This document shows, one piece after another, positions 17,270-25,954 of a DNA stretch of 56,756 nucleotides. This DNA is from an uncultured Eubacteriales bacterium (lineage in GTDB: Bacteria > Bacillota > Clostridia > Christensenellales > Christensenellaceae): positions 1 through 56,756 of the forward strand of contig UQXU01000003.1 of assembly GCA_900545085.1 (NCBI GenBank), given 5' to 3'. The notes below the pieces were generated by a model, which worked only from the letters and a program-made list of their open reading frames with translations, had not been told where the DNA came from and did no database searches. A program made the position numbers and the translations under genes. Positions within the stretch are counted from its first letter, which is position 1. Every line of letters begins with the position of its first letter.

Positions 17270-17650
17270 TCAGCTTACAACTATGTCCGCAGCCACGCTC
17301 TCTGAAGATGCGTCCGACTGAATTACTTCTACGACGAGCTTATGCGGCAGACATACTATAGTCCCGTTTGCCATGCTGACGCTCCCCTGCTGTTTGCAGT
17401 AGCCGTCAGGACAGTCCGCTTCCTCCATATGAGCCTCTCCGTCAGAGATGCACACCCTGTTGTGGCCAAGCTCCGTATCTATATCTATGACCCTATCCTC
17501 ACTTAGAGAATACATTCCGTAAACTTCTCCATTCACAGTTATCTTTATTTCACTTCCATTCCCGCTGCCTACGCGAGTGAACAGAAGCGCTATCAATGCA
17601 ATCGCAGCGATAGCAGCCGCGAGTATAATATCTCTCTTTTTTATATGCAC
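17270..17650 (-). CDS. NusG domain II protein, membrane-anchored (EetA-like)
   Basis: A 126-residue protein: one N-terminal membrane helix (about 8-26), then an extracytosolic NusG-domain-II fold with DCPDGYCKQQG (Cys about 79 and 84) and the family-typical VCLPHKLVVEV near residues 98-108. The domain occurs in Rnf- and EET-associated proteins. The start is a GTG at 17650, five bases after the stop of the NapH-like gene; no ATG fits. It pairs with the Gx-family protein downstream, which matches the EetA-EetB arrangement. Confidence 0.82.
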   Translation of the reverse strand: MHIKKRDIILAAAIAAIALIALLFTRVGSGNGSEIKITVNGEVYGMYSLSEDRVIDIDTELGHNRVCISDGEAHMEEADCPDGYCKQQGSVSMANGTIVCLPHKLVVEVIQSDASSESVAADIVVS

Positions 17651-17654
17651 CTTT

Positions 17655-18509
17655 CTATATCCCCAGCAGCAGGCACAAGCCCAGAAGTATAGCCGCTTTT
17701 ACTAATGTAAATACGATTTCATTGCCTTTCAAAGCTTTAATCCCACAATGCACATTCCCTCGCGGGCATGTATCCACACACTTCTGACACTGAAAACAAT
17801 CTCCTGACACTGCTATAGAACCTGCCTCCGGCAAAGCTATGTCGGATGGGCATTTCTTTGTGCATGCGCTGCATCCTCTGATGCATTGCTCTCTGTCTCT
17901 ATGTAGAGAGAAAAACGGCAGCACGGGCAAAATCGAGAACACAGCTCCCATAGGGCAAAGGAATCGGCAGAAAAACCGCTCCTGCAATGCCATGCCGACA
18001 ATTATCAGCGCCAAAAGCATTATACCTACAATATAACCGCCGAGCTTGAAATTCCCCGCATGGAGCATAGAGAATACATCCCATGGACTATAGCCCTGAA
18101 TGCCTGAATATACACCGAGATAGCACATTATAACAATAGCCGCCAGCACAAAGTACTTGACTACAGATAGCTTCGCCGCCAGCCCGCTGCTCAGTGTTAT
18201 CGGTTTCTTTTTGAGCTTCTTGCATATGAACACATACAGCGCTCTTACGGCATCGCCCAAACTTCCAAACGCACAGGCAAATCCGCAAAAGAATCTTCCG
18301 AACACTATGGTATACAGACATATCACTATAAGTACTGTAACAAACGACGTAAGCTCGACCGGAGCCTTGCTCCCAAGCTGAGTAAATATATACTTTACTC
18401 CCGAGAAAGAAGCCGTATAAACCGACGGAATAAATATGAAGAACAGCAGCTGAATGACCGCTCTCAGCCATGTGTGTATCTGTTTTATTTTCTTAGCTGT
18501 CAAAGTCAT
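17655..18509 (-). CDS. NapH-like membrane protein with two [4Fe-4S] clusters
   Basis: A 284-residue polytopic protein with about five helices. Two membrane-proximal pairs, CGFAC (75-79) and CRFLC (181-185), are the NapH/RdxA-type cysteine pairs. The C-terminal ferredoxin region has C-x2-C-x3-CP (213, 216, 220) and C-x2-C-x2-C-x3-CP (238, 241, 244, 248). Such proteins move electrons between the membrane quinone pool or cytosol and extracytosolic carriers. I use the ATG at 18509, right after the stop of the FMN-binding gene; an in-frame ATG at 18542 would overlap it. It is the likely transmembrane conduit of this locus. Confidence 0.87.
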   Translation of the reverse strand: MTLTAKKIKQIHTWLRAVIQLLFFIFIPSVYTASFSGVKYIFTQLGSKAPVELTSFVTVLIVICLYTIVFGRFFCGFACAFGSLGDAVRALYVFICKKLKKKPITLSSGLAAKLSVVKYFVLAAIVIMCYLGVYSGIQGYSPWDVFSMLHAGNFKLGGYIVGIMLLALIIVGMALQERFFCRFLCPMGAVFSILPVLPFFSLHRDREQCIRGCSACTKKCPSDIALPEAGSIAVSGDCFQCQKCVDTCPRGNVHCGIKALKGNEIVFTLVKAAILLGLCLLLGI

Positions 18510-18510
18510 T

Positions 18511-18945
18511 TCAGCCCACCGCTTTCTCCAGCGCCTGAGCAACTGCGTCTTTTATACCCGTCGAGCTGAACGTCGCTCCGCTTATCGTATCTACATCCGC
18601 CGACTGCGCCTCTATTATAGCCGGGATTATCTCCTCCGCCATCGTAAGATACGCGCCGTCCTCATTTTCCGCTGATGTAATCGTCACCTGAGTTATCTTT
18701 CCCGCTTCTATCGATACATCGACCGCCACCGTGCCTCCGAAGCCCTGAGCCTCGCCGGAGTACGTGCCGTCGGCATATCCGCCCGAATTGCTCTCAGACT
18801 GCTCTTGCCGAGCCGCACTCTCAGCCTCCGCCTCCAGCTTTGCAATCTGTTCGTCTCTATCTCTGACCGCCAGCACTGAATTATAGCCCAGCAGCATTAC
18901 AGCTATAGCAGTCACGCAAAATACTCGTATCCAGAAAGTCTTCAT
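18511..18945 (-). CDS. single-domain FMN-binding protein
   Basis: A 144-residue protein with an N-terminal membrane anchor or signal (about 5-27), a short Glu/Ala-rich coiled stretch and one FMN-binding domain (about 57-144). The flavinylation motif DTISGATFSS (SGAT at 122-125) is intact, so Thr125 is the expected phosphoester site for FMN added by ApbE. Its start overlaps the previous stop by one base (TGATG), so the two are coupled. It resembles the small FMN carriers found beside NapH-like and Rnf-type proteins. Confidence 0.9.
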   Translation of the reverse strand: MKTFWIRVFCVTAIAVMLLGYNSVLAVRDRDEQIAKLEAEAESAARQEQSESNSGGYADGTYSGEAQGFGGTVAVDVSIEAGKITQVTITSAENEDGAYLTMAEEIIPAIIEAQSADVDTISGATFSSTGIKDAVAQALEKAVG

Positions 18946-20546
18946 CAGCTAATCTTCGCCTCTTCCAGAGCTTTCTCGCACGCTTCTATTATTGATTTAG
19001 ATGTGCACGTCGCACGAGACACCGTATCTATGCTGTCTAAAGTGCCCTTTTCCAATATTTGAGTTACTACACCAGTGATTTTCGACGTGCCGTTCGCCGC
19101 TCTGTTTATATAGCTGTCGTTGCTGGAATCGCCGTCGCCTTTTATGTCGCTGACTGCAACTATCTTGTCAGAGTTGATCGTCAATCGCAGCGACAACGTA
19201 TACGCGTCGAAATCTTCGTCTTCATCCGGGAGACAAATCACCGACGCAGTGTATTCACCGTCTTTATATATATACTCTGTCGGAGCCTCACTCTCGTCAG
19301 GCTGCTCACTCGAGCTTGGCTCTGCACTTGCGCTCGGCTTTGCACTCTCACTGGGCTGCGCGCTGGCGCTCGGCTCTGCGCTTCCGTTAGTCGCCTTATC
19401 CGCTTCTTTTATAGCTTCGTTCACGGCCTCGAGTATTCCATTTGAACTGTAAGTCGCACCGCTGACGACATCCACATCAAGGTTTTGCTTCTCCACAATT
19501 TCCTCAGCTATTGTTTTAGCTCTGTTAAAGAAAGCGGCGTCGTCGCCTGATTCGAGTATCAATATCGCTTTTATCGTCTTGTCCTGAATGACCAGCGCTA
19601 TTTTTATATCACTCTTATATCCCTCTCCAACGCCGTAATATATACCGTCGTTGTAAGGGAACTTTCCACTCACATCCTGCTTATTCTCATTCTCATTGTT
19701 GCCACTGTTTATGCCGCTGCTTCCTCCGGATACCGCAGCATTGCTCAACGCCTTGCGAACTGCATTGATTATTCCTACAGAGCTGTATGTCGCGCCTGAG
19801 ACCGTATCTACATTTGTACTTTGACTGGATATTATCTTAGAAATCAAACCCTTGGCCTTATTCAGATAGCCGGCATCATCGCTTGAGCTCGTAACTTTAA
19901 TCGAGGATATTTTTCCTCCGCTGACTACCACCTGAACCGTAAGCGGACCTGCGAATCCTGTCGCTGTGCCGGAGTACGTTCCGTCTTTATATGAGCTCGG
20001 GTCTGTGACTGCGGATACAGATGTAGATCCTTTGCCGGACGAGCTTCCGCCAGATTCAGCTCCCGTTGAGCTATTGTCAACCTCGCCTGTCAAAGCATTT
20101 TTAACTGCATTAATTATGCCGTTAGAGCTGTATGTCGCGCCGCTGACAACATCTACATCTAAACTCTGAGCCTGGATTATCTTGTCTATGACGCCTTTTG
20201 CTCTGTTGAAAAAAGCAGCGTCGTCAGACGAGCTCAGTATTTCAATCGCAGTTATCTGCTTATCCTTTACCGTAACCGCTACTTTAACATCGCCATTAAA
20301 TCCAACGCCCGTGCCTTCATACGTCCCGTCCGCCACATCAAACGAACCTTTCGCCTGAGCAGCCGACGCACTCGCTTCGGCGGACGCTGCCGCCGCCGCT
20401 GCATTGCCTGAATTATCCGCCGCGTCCGCATTTTCCGCTGCATACACCGGCGCCGTATATCCTCCTAATGAAACAGATATGCACACTATTACAACTAATA
20501 CTGCAATGATAGGTGCAAAAGCTGTCAGTTTTTTCATATATCCCAT
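18945..20546 (-). CDS. secreted protein with four FMN-binding domains
   Basis: A 533-residue extracytosolic protein: signal or anchor helix (about 8-28), Ala-rich linker, then four FMN-binding domains (about 68-153, 184-270, 296-382, 424-531) joined by Ser/Gly/Pro-rich linkers. The first three have intact SGATYSS motifs (135, 250, 362) and a DDA-x-x-(F/L)NRAK-type helix. The fourth reads SRAT (510-513), with Arg for Gly, and resembles the N-terminal domain of the giant protein at 11253-16511. PplA of Listeria is a two-domain analogue. It directly follows apbE (6 bp), whose product should flavinylate it. Confidence 0.92.
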   Translation of the reverse strand: MGYMKKLTAFAPIIAVLVVIVCISVSLGGYTAPVYAAENADAADNSGNAAAAAASAEASASAAQAKGSFDVADGTYEGTGVGFNGDVKVAVTVKDKQITAIEILSSSDDAAFFNRAKGVIDKIIQAQSLDVDVVSGATYSSNGIINAVKNALTGEVDNSSTGAESGGSSSGKGSTSVSAVTDPSSYKDGTYSGTATGFAGPLTVQVVVSGGKISSIKVTSSSDDAGYLNKAKGLISKIISSQSTNVDTVSGATYSSVGIINAVRKALSNAAVSGGSSGINSGNNENENKQDVSGKFPYNDGIYYGVGEGYKSDIKIALVIQDKTIKAILILESGDDAAFFNRAKTIAEEIVEKQNLDVDVVSGATYSSNGILEAVNEAIKEADKATNGSAEPSASAQPSESAKPSASAEPSSSEQPDESEAPTEYIYKDGEYTASVICLPDEDEDFDAYTLSLRLTINSDKIVAVSDIKGDGDSSNDSYINRAANGTSKITGVVTQILEKGTLDSIDTVSRATCTSKSIIEACEKALEEAKIS

Positions 20547-20552
20547 TTGCCG

Positions 20553-21638
20553 TCACTCACCTTTTGAAACTATTTCTATTTCTAATTCACTGCTGAAGCT
20601 GTCGGCTAACCCTTCCGACACCAAGAGCTTATGGTCATCAGTTTCCAATACCATGTCAAACTCGTCGCTGTGTTCCCTCCAATATTCTTTCGCTTTGTCC
20701 GGCCCCATTACATACAGAGACGTGGACAGCCCATCCGCCAACGTTCCGTCTGCGCATACTATAGTCACTGAAATCAGTCCGTTATTCGCGGGTTTGCCCG
20801 TGGCGGGGTCTATTATGTGATGATAAGTTACGCCATCTTCTTTAAAGTAACGCTCATAGCCTCCGGACGTTATGACGGCTTTGTCCTCAACCTCAATCAC
20901 GCCAATCATGCCGTATTCATCGCCTTCGTCATCAGGACTTTGAATTGCTATTCTCCACTTTGAACCGTCGGTCTTCGTGCCTTTCACCTGAGCGTTTCCG
21001 CCCAAGTTAACCATTCCGCTTTCCACACCGCATTCCTGAAAAATATCCATTATACGAGAGGAAATATATCCTTTAGCTATTCCGCCAAAATCTATCATCA
21101 TTCCGTCTTTTTTAAACGATACCTCGCTCGTTGTTTCATCATACACTATGTCGTTCGCGTTTGTAATTTCCAACAGCTTTTCGAGCTCGCTGCCAGAAGG
21201 AACCTTGAAGTTTTTGTCTATGAAGCCCCAAGCCTGCATAATAGGATATATGGCAACGTCAAAAGCCCCGCCTGTGCTCTCATAAAGCGCAAGAGAGCGC
21301 TCCAATAGATATGCTGTATCCTCAGAAAGCTGCCCTCCGGCATTTGCATTTATCTTTGCCACTTCACCGATCTCGTCTGCCGATGTGAGCAGTGTGTCCA
21401 ATCTTTTAATTTCACCCACTGCTTTTTCTACCGCTTCTTCCGCTCCGCTTCCGTATGCAGTGACGGTCATATAAGTATCCATCGCAAAAACTTCCTGCGA
21501 AGCCTCCTGCGCTTCATCAGACGCCTGAGCTTCTGCGCTTGAAGTTATCTCAGCTGAAGAATTTGCCGTTTCAGCAGAACACCCGCAAGCGGCGAGTATA
21601 ACTACCGCACATAGTGCGTACATAAATCTCTTTTTCAT
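20553..21638 (-). CDS. apbE: FAD:protein FMN transferase ApbE, lipoprotein
   Basis: ApbE transfers FMN from FAD to threonine in the (S/T)GAT motif of exported proteins. The 361-residue product has a lipoprotein signal (lipobox region LAACGC, Cys about 18-20), the AMDTYMTVTAYG start of the domain, DFGGIAKGYI, NLGGNAQVKG, ITSGGYERYF and the C-terminal HHIIDPATGKPA with the later metal-ligand segment CADGTLADGLST. All signature segments are present, so it should be active outside the membrane. It is the first gene of the flavin operon. Confidence 0.95.
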   Translation of the reverse strand: MKKRFMYALCAVVILAACGCSAETANSSAEITSSAEAQASDEAQEASQEVFAMDTYMTVTAYGSGAEEAVEKAVGEIKRLDTLLTSADEIGEVAKINANAGGQLSEDTAYLLERSLALYESTGGAFDVAIYPIMQAWGFIDKNFKVPSGSELEKLLEITNANDIVYDETTSEVSFKKDGMMIDFGGIAKGYISSRIMDIFQECGVESGMVNLGGNAQVKGTKTDGSKWRIAIQSPDDEGDEYGMIGVIEVEDKAVITSGGYERYFKEDGVTYHHIIDPATGKPANNGLISVTIVCADGTLADGLSTSLYVMGPDKAKEYWREHSDEFDMVLETDDHKLLVSEGLADSFSSELEIEIVSKGE

Positions 21639-21649
21639 CTGTCTCCCAC

Positions 21650-21693
21650 CTGAGTTAGTTCATCCATACATATATTATTCATGACTAACTCAG
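21650..21693. promoter_or_regulatory. inverted repeat CTGAGTTAG/CTAACTCAG at the apbE promoter
   Basis: Perfect 9-bp arms at 21650-21658 and 21685-21693 are separated by 26 bp. The right arm lies immediately downstream of the -10 element, where transcription should start. The arms contain the GTTAG/CTAAC core also found before the giant gene and the FeoB-associated gene. Confidence 0.55.
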
Positions 21694-21697
21694 AATT

Positions 21698-21726
21698 ATT
21701 CTATCACCCTCACAAATAACTGTCAA
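21698..21726 (-). promoter_or_regulatory. promoter of the apbE flavin operon
   Basis: On the minus strand TTGACA (21726-21721) and TAGAAT (21703-21698) are 17 bp apart. The leader to apbE is about 50 bases. Confidence 0.7.
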
Positions 21727-21864
21727 CAGCAGTTTAGCCGGATTCTCCGTATAAAAGCGCATAGGCAGAGCATCTTTCACTTAATTTACACATTTCAGAA
21801 CGATTAATTTGCAATTATTTAAGTTTTTTCACCAAATTGAGCTTAACTCTTTCGCTTCGCAATT

Positions 21865-21893
21865 TTGACATTGAGACGATATTGTTCTATAAT
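21865..21893 (+). promoter_or_regulatory. consensus sigma-A promoter of cynS
   Basis: TTGACA (21865-21870) and TATAAT (21888-21893), both perfect, with a 17-bp spacer. The AGGAGG of cynS begins at 21908, so the leader is very short. Confidence 0.75.
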
Positions 21894-21923
21894 TTTTGTA
21901 ACAACACAGGAGGTTTATGTACT

Positions 21924-22403
21924 ATGACACCTATGAACAATTCCGACTATCTGACTCGCATACAGTACGCCGATGAATTAAACGAACTTCAACAGGCAAA
22001 AAAGCTTTCAGGACTTACATACGAAGATCTCGCTTCCCAACTTGGCGTGAACAAAGTTTGGCTTGCTTCCGTCTTTGACGGTCAGCAATATGTACCGGAA
22101 GAATACTGCGTCAAACTCGCAGAGGCGCTGAATATAGACAAATCCAAAACGGCATTCCTTTCTTCACATCCATATAAAGGGAACACGGATCCGATACTGT
22201 ATAGACTGCACGAGGTCATAGACACGTATGGCCCTGCGATAAAAAGCATTATCCACGAGCAAGGCGGAAATGCCATTATGAGCGCAATTGACTTTGGATT
22301 AGACGTAGACGTTACCGAGGATTCCGACGGAAATCACCGTGTCATAATCAAGCTGGACGGAAAGCTGCTCCCCTATGCGAAAAAGGGCAATTACCCCTGG
22401 TAG
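21924..22403 (+). CDS. cynS: cyanate hydratase (cyanase)
   Basis: Cyanase converts cyanate and bicarbonate to ammonia and CO2. The 159-residue protein matches the E. coli enzyme in length and layout: an N-terminal helical, HTH-like domain (about 10-80), then the catalytic C-terminal segment beginning DPILYRLHEVIDTYGP. The catalytic triad is visible: Arg and Glu in YRLHE and Ser in IMSAIDF; the tail GKLLPY is also conserved. The ATG at 21924 follows AGGAGG (21908-21913). The longer open frame from 21837 has no ribosome site. It is transcribed alone from a strong promoter and ended by its own terminator. Confidence 0.92.
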   Translation: MTPMNNSDYLTRIQYADELNELQQAKKLSGLTYEDLASQLGVNKVWLASVFDGQQYVPEEYCVKLAEALNIDKSKTAFLSSHPYKGNTDPILYRLHEVIDTYGPAIKSIIHEQGGNAIMSAIDFGLDVDVTEDSDGNHRVIIKLDGKLLPYAKKGNYPW

Positions 22404-22420
22404 ATTTGGTTTCAATCGCA

Positions 22421-22459
22421 AAAAGCCTGCCACCCCTATGGATGGCAGGCTTGCTTTTT
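22421..22459. terminator. bidirectional terminator between cynS and ppdK
   Basis: A 10-bp stem AAGCCTGCCA/TGGCAGGCTT (22423-22432 with 22443-22452) is flanked by T-rich tails on both strands, serving the convergent cynS and ppdK genes. Confidence 0.85.
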
Positions 22460-22485
22460 ACCTGTTTATTTAAAAATCTAATTTT

Positions 22486-25116
22486 TTACTTAGTATTCTT
22501 AATAGCTGCCTGAGCCGCTGCCAAACGCGCTATTGGAACCCTGAAAGGAGAGCACGATACATAGTCCAGCCCAACATTATGACAGAACTCTATCGACGCA
22601 GGATCGCCGCCATGCTCTCCGCATATGCCGAGATGCAGATCCGGGCGGGTCTTTCTGCCCAGCTTAGCAGCAATATCCACCAGCTTGCCCACGCCTTTTT
22701 TATCTATCGTGCTGAAAGGATCTTCCTCATATATTCTCTTCTCGTAGTAATCACTAAGGAATTTCCCGGCGTCGTCTCTGGAGAATCCGAACGTCATCTG
22801 GGTAAGGTCGTTTGTACCAAATGAGAAGAACTGAGCGGATTTAGCTATTTCATCTGCTGTCAAAGCGGCGCGCGGTATCTCTATCATCGTGCCGCAGAGA
22901 TATTTAAACTCACAGCCATTTTCAGCCATTACCTGCTTCGCAGTCTCGTCCACAATTTCTTTTACGTATTTGAGTTCTTTTACTTCGCCTACGAGAGGTA
23001 TCATTATTTCCGGCTCTATATTAAGCCCTGTCTCTTTGCGCACGTTTATCGCCGCTTCGATTATAGCACGAGTCTGCATCTGAGCTATCTCGGGATAAGT
23101 GACCGCGAGGCGGCAGCCGCGATGACCCATCATCGGATTGAATTCGTGAAGCTTTTCTATTCGCTTGAGCAATTCTTCATACGGCATGTTCATATCCTGA
23201 GCCAAATCACGAATATCTTCTTCATCCGTCGGAAGGAACTCGTGCAGCGGCGGGTCGAGCAGGCGCACCGTAACAGGTCTTCCGCCCATAGCCTTATATA
23301 TGCCTTCGAAGTCTCCGCGCTGCATAGGGAGTATCTTTGCGAGAGCTTTTTCTCTCTGAGCGCGGTTGCCCGATACTATCATCTCGCGTACAGCTTGTAT
23401 TCTGTCCTCTGCAAAGAACATATGCTCTGTACGGCAGAGTCCGATACCTTCTGCGCCGAATTTTACAGCCTGCTTAGCATCAGCCGGACTGTCCGCATTA
23501 GTACGCACTCTCAAGCGGCGAAGCTCATCCGCCCAGCTCATGACTATTGCAAAATATCCTGTAAGTTCTGCATCAACAGTCGGAAGCATTCCTTTATACA
23601 CATTGCCTGTGCTGCCGTCGATGGACAAGCTATCTTGATCTGTGAGAACCGTGCCATCCTCAAGCGTAATAGTGCGGTTTTCCTCGCTTATTCTGATTTC
23701 GCCGCAGCCTGCGACGCAGCAGGTGCCCATACCGCGCGCGACCACAGCGGCATGAGACGTCATACCTCCTCGAGAAGTAAGTATGCCCTGAGCGGCATTC
23801 ATGCCTTCTATATCTTCCGGCGAGGTTTCCATACGGCAGAGCACCACCTTTTCCCCTGCCGACGCCTTTTCTACCGCTTCTTCAGCAGAGAATACTATTT
23901 TTCCCGCCGCTGCACCCGGAGACGCCGGAAGACCTGAAGCTATCGGAACTGCTTTTTTCAGCTCTTCCGCGTCAAACTGCGGATGCAATACAGAATCAAG
24001 CTGATTCGGTTCTATTTTCAGCAGCGCTTCTCCTCGCGTCAGCTTTCCTTCTTCCACCATATCCACGGCTATTTTGAGCGCCGCCGCCGCTGTTCTCTTG
24101 CCGTTTCGCGTCTGAAGCATATAAAGCTTTCCGCGCTCTATGGTATACTCCATATCCTGCATATCGGCATAGTGATTTTCAAGCCGCTCGGCTATCGCCG
24201 CAAATTCTCTATATACCTCCGGCATATCCTTTTCGAGCTGAGATATAGGATGAGGCGTGCGAATACCCGCTACGACGTCTTCGCCCTGTGCGTTCATAAG
24301 ATATTCGCCGAAGAGCTTCTTCTCGCCTGTTGCAGGGCTTCGCGTGAACGCCACGCCCGTCCCGCAGTCGTCTCCCATATTTCCGAAAACCATTATCTGG
24401 ACATTAACCGCCGTACCCCAATCGGACGGGATGTGATTCAGTCTGCGATAAACCTGCGCACGTTCGTTGTTCCACGAGCGGAACACCGCCTTAACCGACT
24501 CCATAAGCTGCTCTCTGGCGTCCTGCGGAAAATCATGCCCAATCTCTTTTTTGTAAAGCTCTTTGTATTCAGCAACTACTTTTTTGAGATCTTCAGCGTC
24601 CAGCTCCGTATCCAGCTTGACTCCCTTTGCTTCTTTGACCGAATCTAATATTTTATCAAACTTAGCCTTGCTCACGCCCATTACTACATCGGCAAACATC
24701 TGTAGAAATCTGCGGTAGCTGTCATAAGCGAATCTTTCGTTGTTCGTGAGATTTGCCAGAGCGTCTACTGTAATGTCATTCAAACCCAGATTGAGAATGG
24801 TATCCATCATCCCGGGCATCGAAGCCCTCGCTCCGGATCGCACAGAAACAAGCAGAGGATTTTTCTCGTCGCCGAATTTCTTCTCCGCTATAACCTCCAA
24901 CACTGTCAAAGCGCGGTGTATCTGGTCTTCAACTTCTTTAGAAAGAACCTCTCCGTCGGCGTAATATTTATTGCACGCTTCGGTAGTTATCGTAAAACCT
25001 TCCGGAACCGGCAGCCCTATCCGCGACATCTCCGCCAGATTTGCGCCTTTCCCTCCCAGAAGATTCTTCATCGAAGCGTCGCCTTCGCTGAAGAGATAGA
25101 CGTATTTTTTGCTCAT
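22486..25116 (-). CDS. ppdK: pyruvate, phosphate dikinase
   Basis: PPDK interconverts pyruvate, ATP and phosphate with PEP, AMP and PPi; in anaerobes it often runs in the glycolytic or gluconeogenic direction. The 876 residues have normal length and order: N-terminal ATP-grasp domain (GGKGANLAEMSRIGLPVPEGFT), central phosphohistidine domain with GGMTSHAAVVARGMG, and the C-terminal PEP/pyruvate TIM barrel ending in GTNDLTQMTFGFSRDD and CGEHGGDP. The ATG follows a GGGGAGG site. It is monocistronic between the recO block and cynS. Confidence 0.97.
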   Translation of the reverse strand: MSKKYVYLFSEGDASMKNLLGGKGANLAEMSRIGLPVPEGFTITTEACNKYYADGEVLSKEVEDQIHRALTVLEVIAEKKFGDEKNPLLVSVRSGARASMPGMMDTILNLGLNDITVDALANLTNNERFAYDSYRRFLQMFADVVMGVSKAKFDKILDSVKEAKGVKLDTELDAEDLKKVVAEYKELYKKEIGHDFPQDAREQLMESVKAVFRSWNNERAQVYRRLNHIPSDWGTAVNVQIMVFGNMGDDCGTGVAFTRSPATGEKKLFGEYLMNAQGEDVVAGIRTPHPISQLEKDMPEVYREFAAIAERLENHYADMQDMEYTIERGKLYMLQTRNGKRTAAAALKIAVDMVEEGKLTRGEALLKIEPNQLDSVLHPQFDAEELKKAVPIASGLPASPGAAAGKIVFSAEEAVEKASAGEKVVLCRMETSPEDIEGMNAAQGILTSRGGMTSHAAVVARGMGTCCVAGCGEIRISEENRTITLEDGTVLTDQDSLSIDGSTGNVYKGMLPTVDAELTGYFAIVMSWADELRRLRVRTNADSPADAKQAVKFGAEGIGLCRTEHMFFAEDRIQAVREMIVSGNRAQREKALAKILPMQRGDFEGIYKAMGGRPVTVRLLDPPLHEFLPTDEEDIRDLAQDMNMPYEELLKRIEKLHEFNPMMGHRGCRLAVTYPEIAQMQTRAIIEAAINVRKETGLNIEPEIMIPLVGEVKELKYVKEIVDETAKQVMAENGCEFKYLCGTMIEIPRAALTADEIAKSAQFFSFGTNDLTQMTFGFSRDDAGKFLSDYYEKRIYEEDPFSTIDKKGVGKLVDIAAKLGRKTRPDLHLGICGEHGGDPASIEFCHNVGLDYVSCSPFRVPIARLAAAQAAIKNTK

Positions 25117-25183
25117 TAACCCAAAACCTCCCCTGACTTTATTTTATTCTGCGCTTTTCTCTGACAAAAGCTCTGCTATCGTG

Positions 25184-25212
25184 ATTATAGCATTTCAATA
25201 ACTCTGTTTCAA
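25184..25212 (-). promoter_or_regulatory. ppdK promoter
   Basis: TTGAAA (25212-25207) and TATAAT (25189-25184) on the minus strand, 17-bp spacer. The -35 overlaps the end of recO. Confidence 0.6.
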
Positions 25213-25934
25213 GCTTCTTTGCGCGCTTCCCATTTCTTAATCGTCGTGTCAAAAAGTATAGTGCTTTTAGGCATATAGCTCACCGCTTGAGGCATCCATT
25301 TGCGCGCCAGTTTTACTATATCCAAGGATACTGTTCCTATGCTGTCCATGTTTTTGGAGGGCGTTTTCATTATTTTAGTTATTGTTTCAAACGCGAGGCC
25401 GGGGGCCTTTTCTCCTGCGCAGTTTGCGCAGACTGCTCCGCCTGCGCTTATGTTAAGCTTATTTGCCGGCGGAGCGCCGCACTTTACGCATCGCGACAGC
25501 GTCGGCCGCATGCCCTGAATATCCAACAGCTTGAATATAAAGAAAGTAAATACTGTACCCGGATCCGTTCCCTTGTCCAGATTATATAAAGCGCTGGCAA
25601 GCAGGGCAAACTGTCTCGGTTCGGGAGCATCGGCCACTATTGTTCGCTCACAAAGCTCCAGCAGCAGCGATCCGCAGGTAAAAATATCCGCGCTGCGCGT
25701 AACTCTCGGAAAATTCTGCTTTACCTCCGCCTGAGTCATAAAATAATGACCGTCTTTGGACCTGTTAAAGCTGATCTCCGAACAGGCGAACACTTGCGTC
25801 GCCGCAAGCAGCGGACTGCCCACTTTGCGGCACCCGCGCGCCGTGGCGTCTATCCGCCCTGTCTCACGCGAAAAAAGCGTAACTCTTTTATCCATTTCCC
25901 CTACGTTAAGCGTCCTCAACACTATACAAAGCAT
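25209..25934 (-). CDS. recO: DNA repair protein RecO
   Basis: RecO helps load RecA through RecFOR. The 241 residues show an N-terminal OB-fold (VLRTLNVGEMDKRVTLFSRETGRI), a helical core (LLLELCERT) and a C-terminal four-cysteine zinc site, CVKC and CANC (about residues 144-147 and 165-168). Length is normal. The ATG has GGGAG upstream. It ends the era - yqzL-like - recO block. Confidence 0.93.
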   Translation of the reverse strand: MLCIVLRTLNVGEMDKRVTLFSRETGRIDATARGCRKVGSPLLAATQVFACSEISFNRSKDGHYFMTQAEVKQNFPRVTRSADIFTCGSLLLELCERTIVADAPEPRQFALLASALYNLDKGTDPGTVFTFFIFKLLDIQGMRPTLSRCVKCGAPPANKLNISAGGAVCANCAGEKAPGLAFETITKIMKTPSKNMDSIGTVSLDIVKLARKWMPQAVSYMPKSTILFDTTIKKWEARKEA

Positions 25935-25954
25935 CTTGTCTCCCGTTCCTAAAT

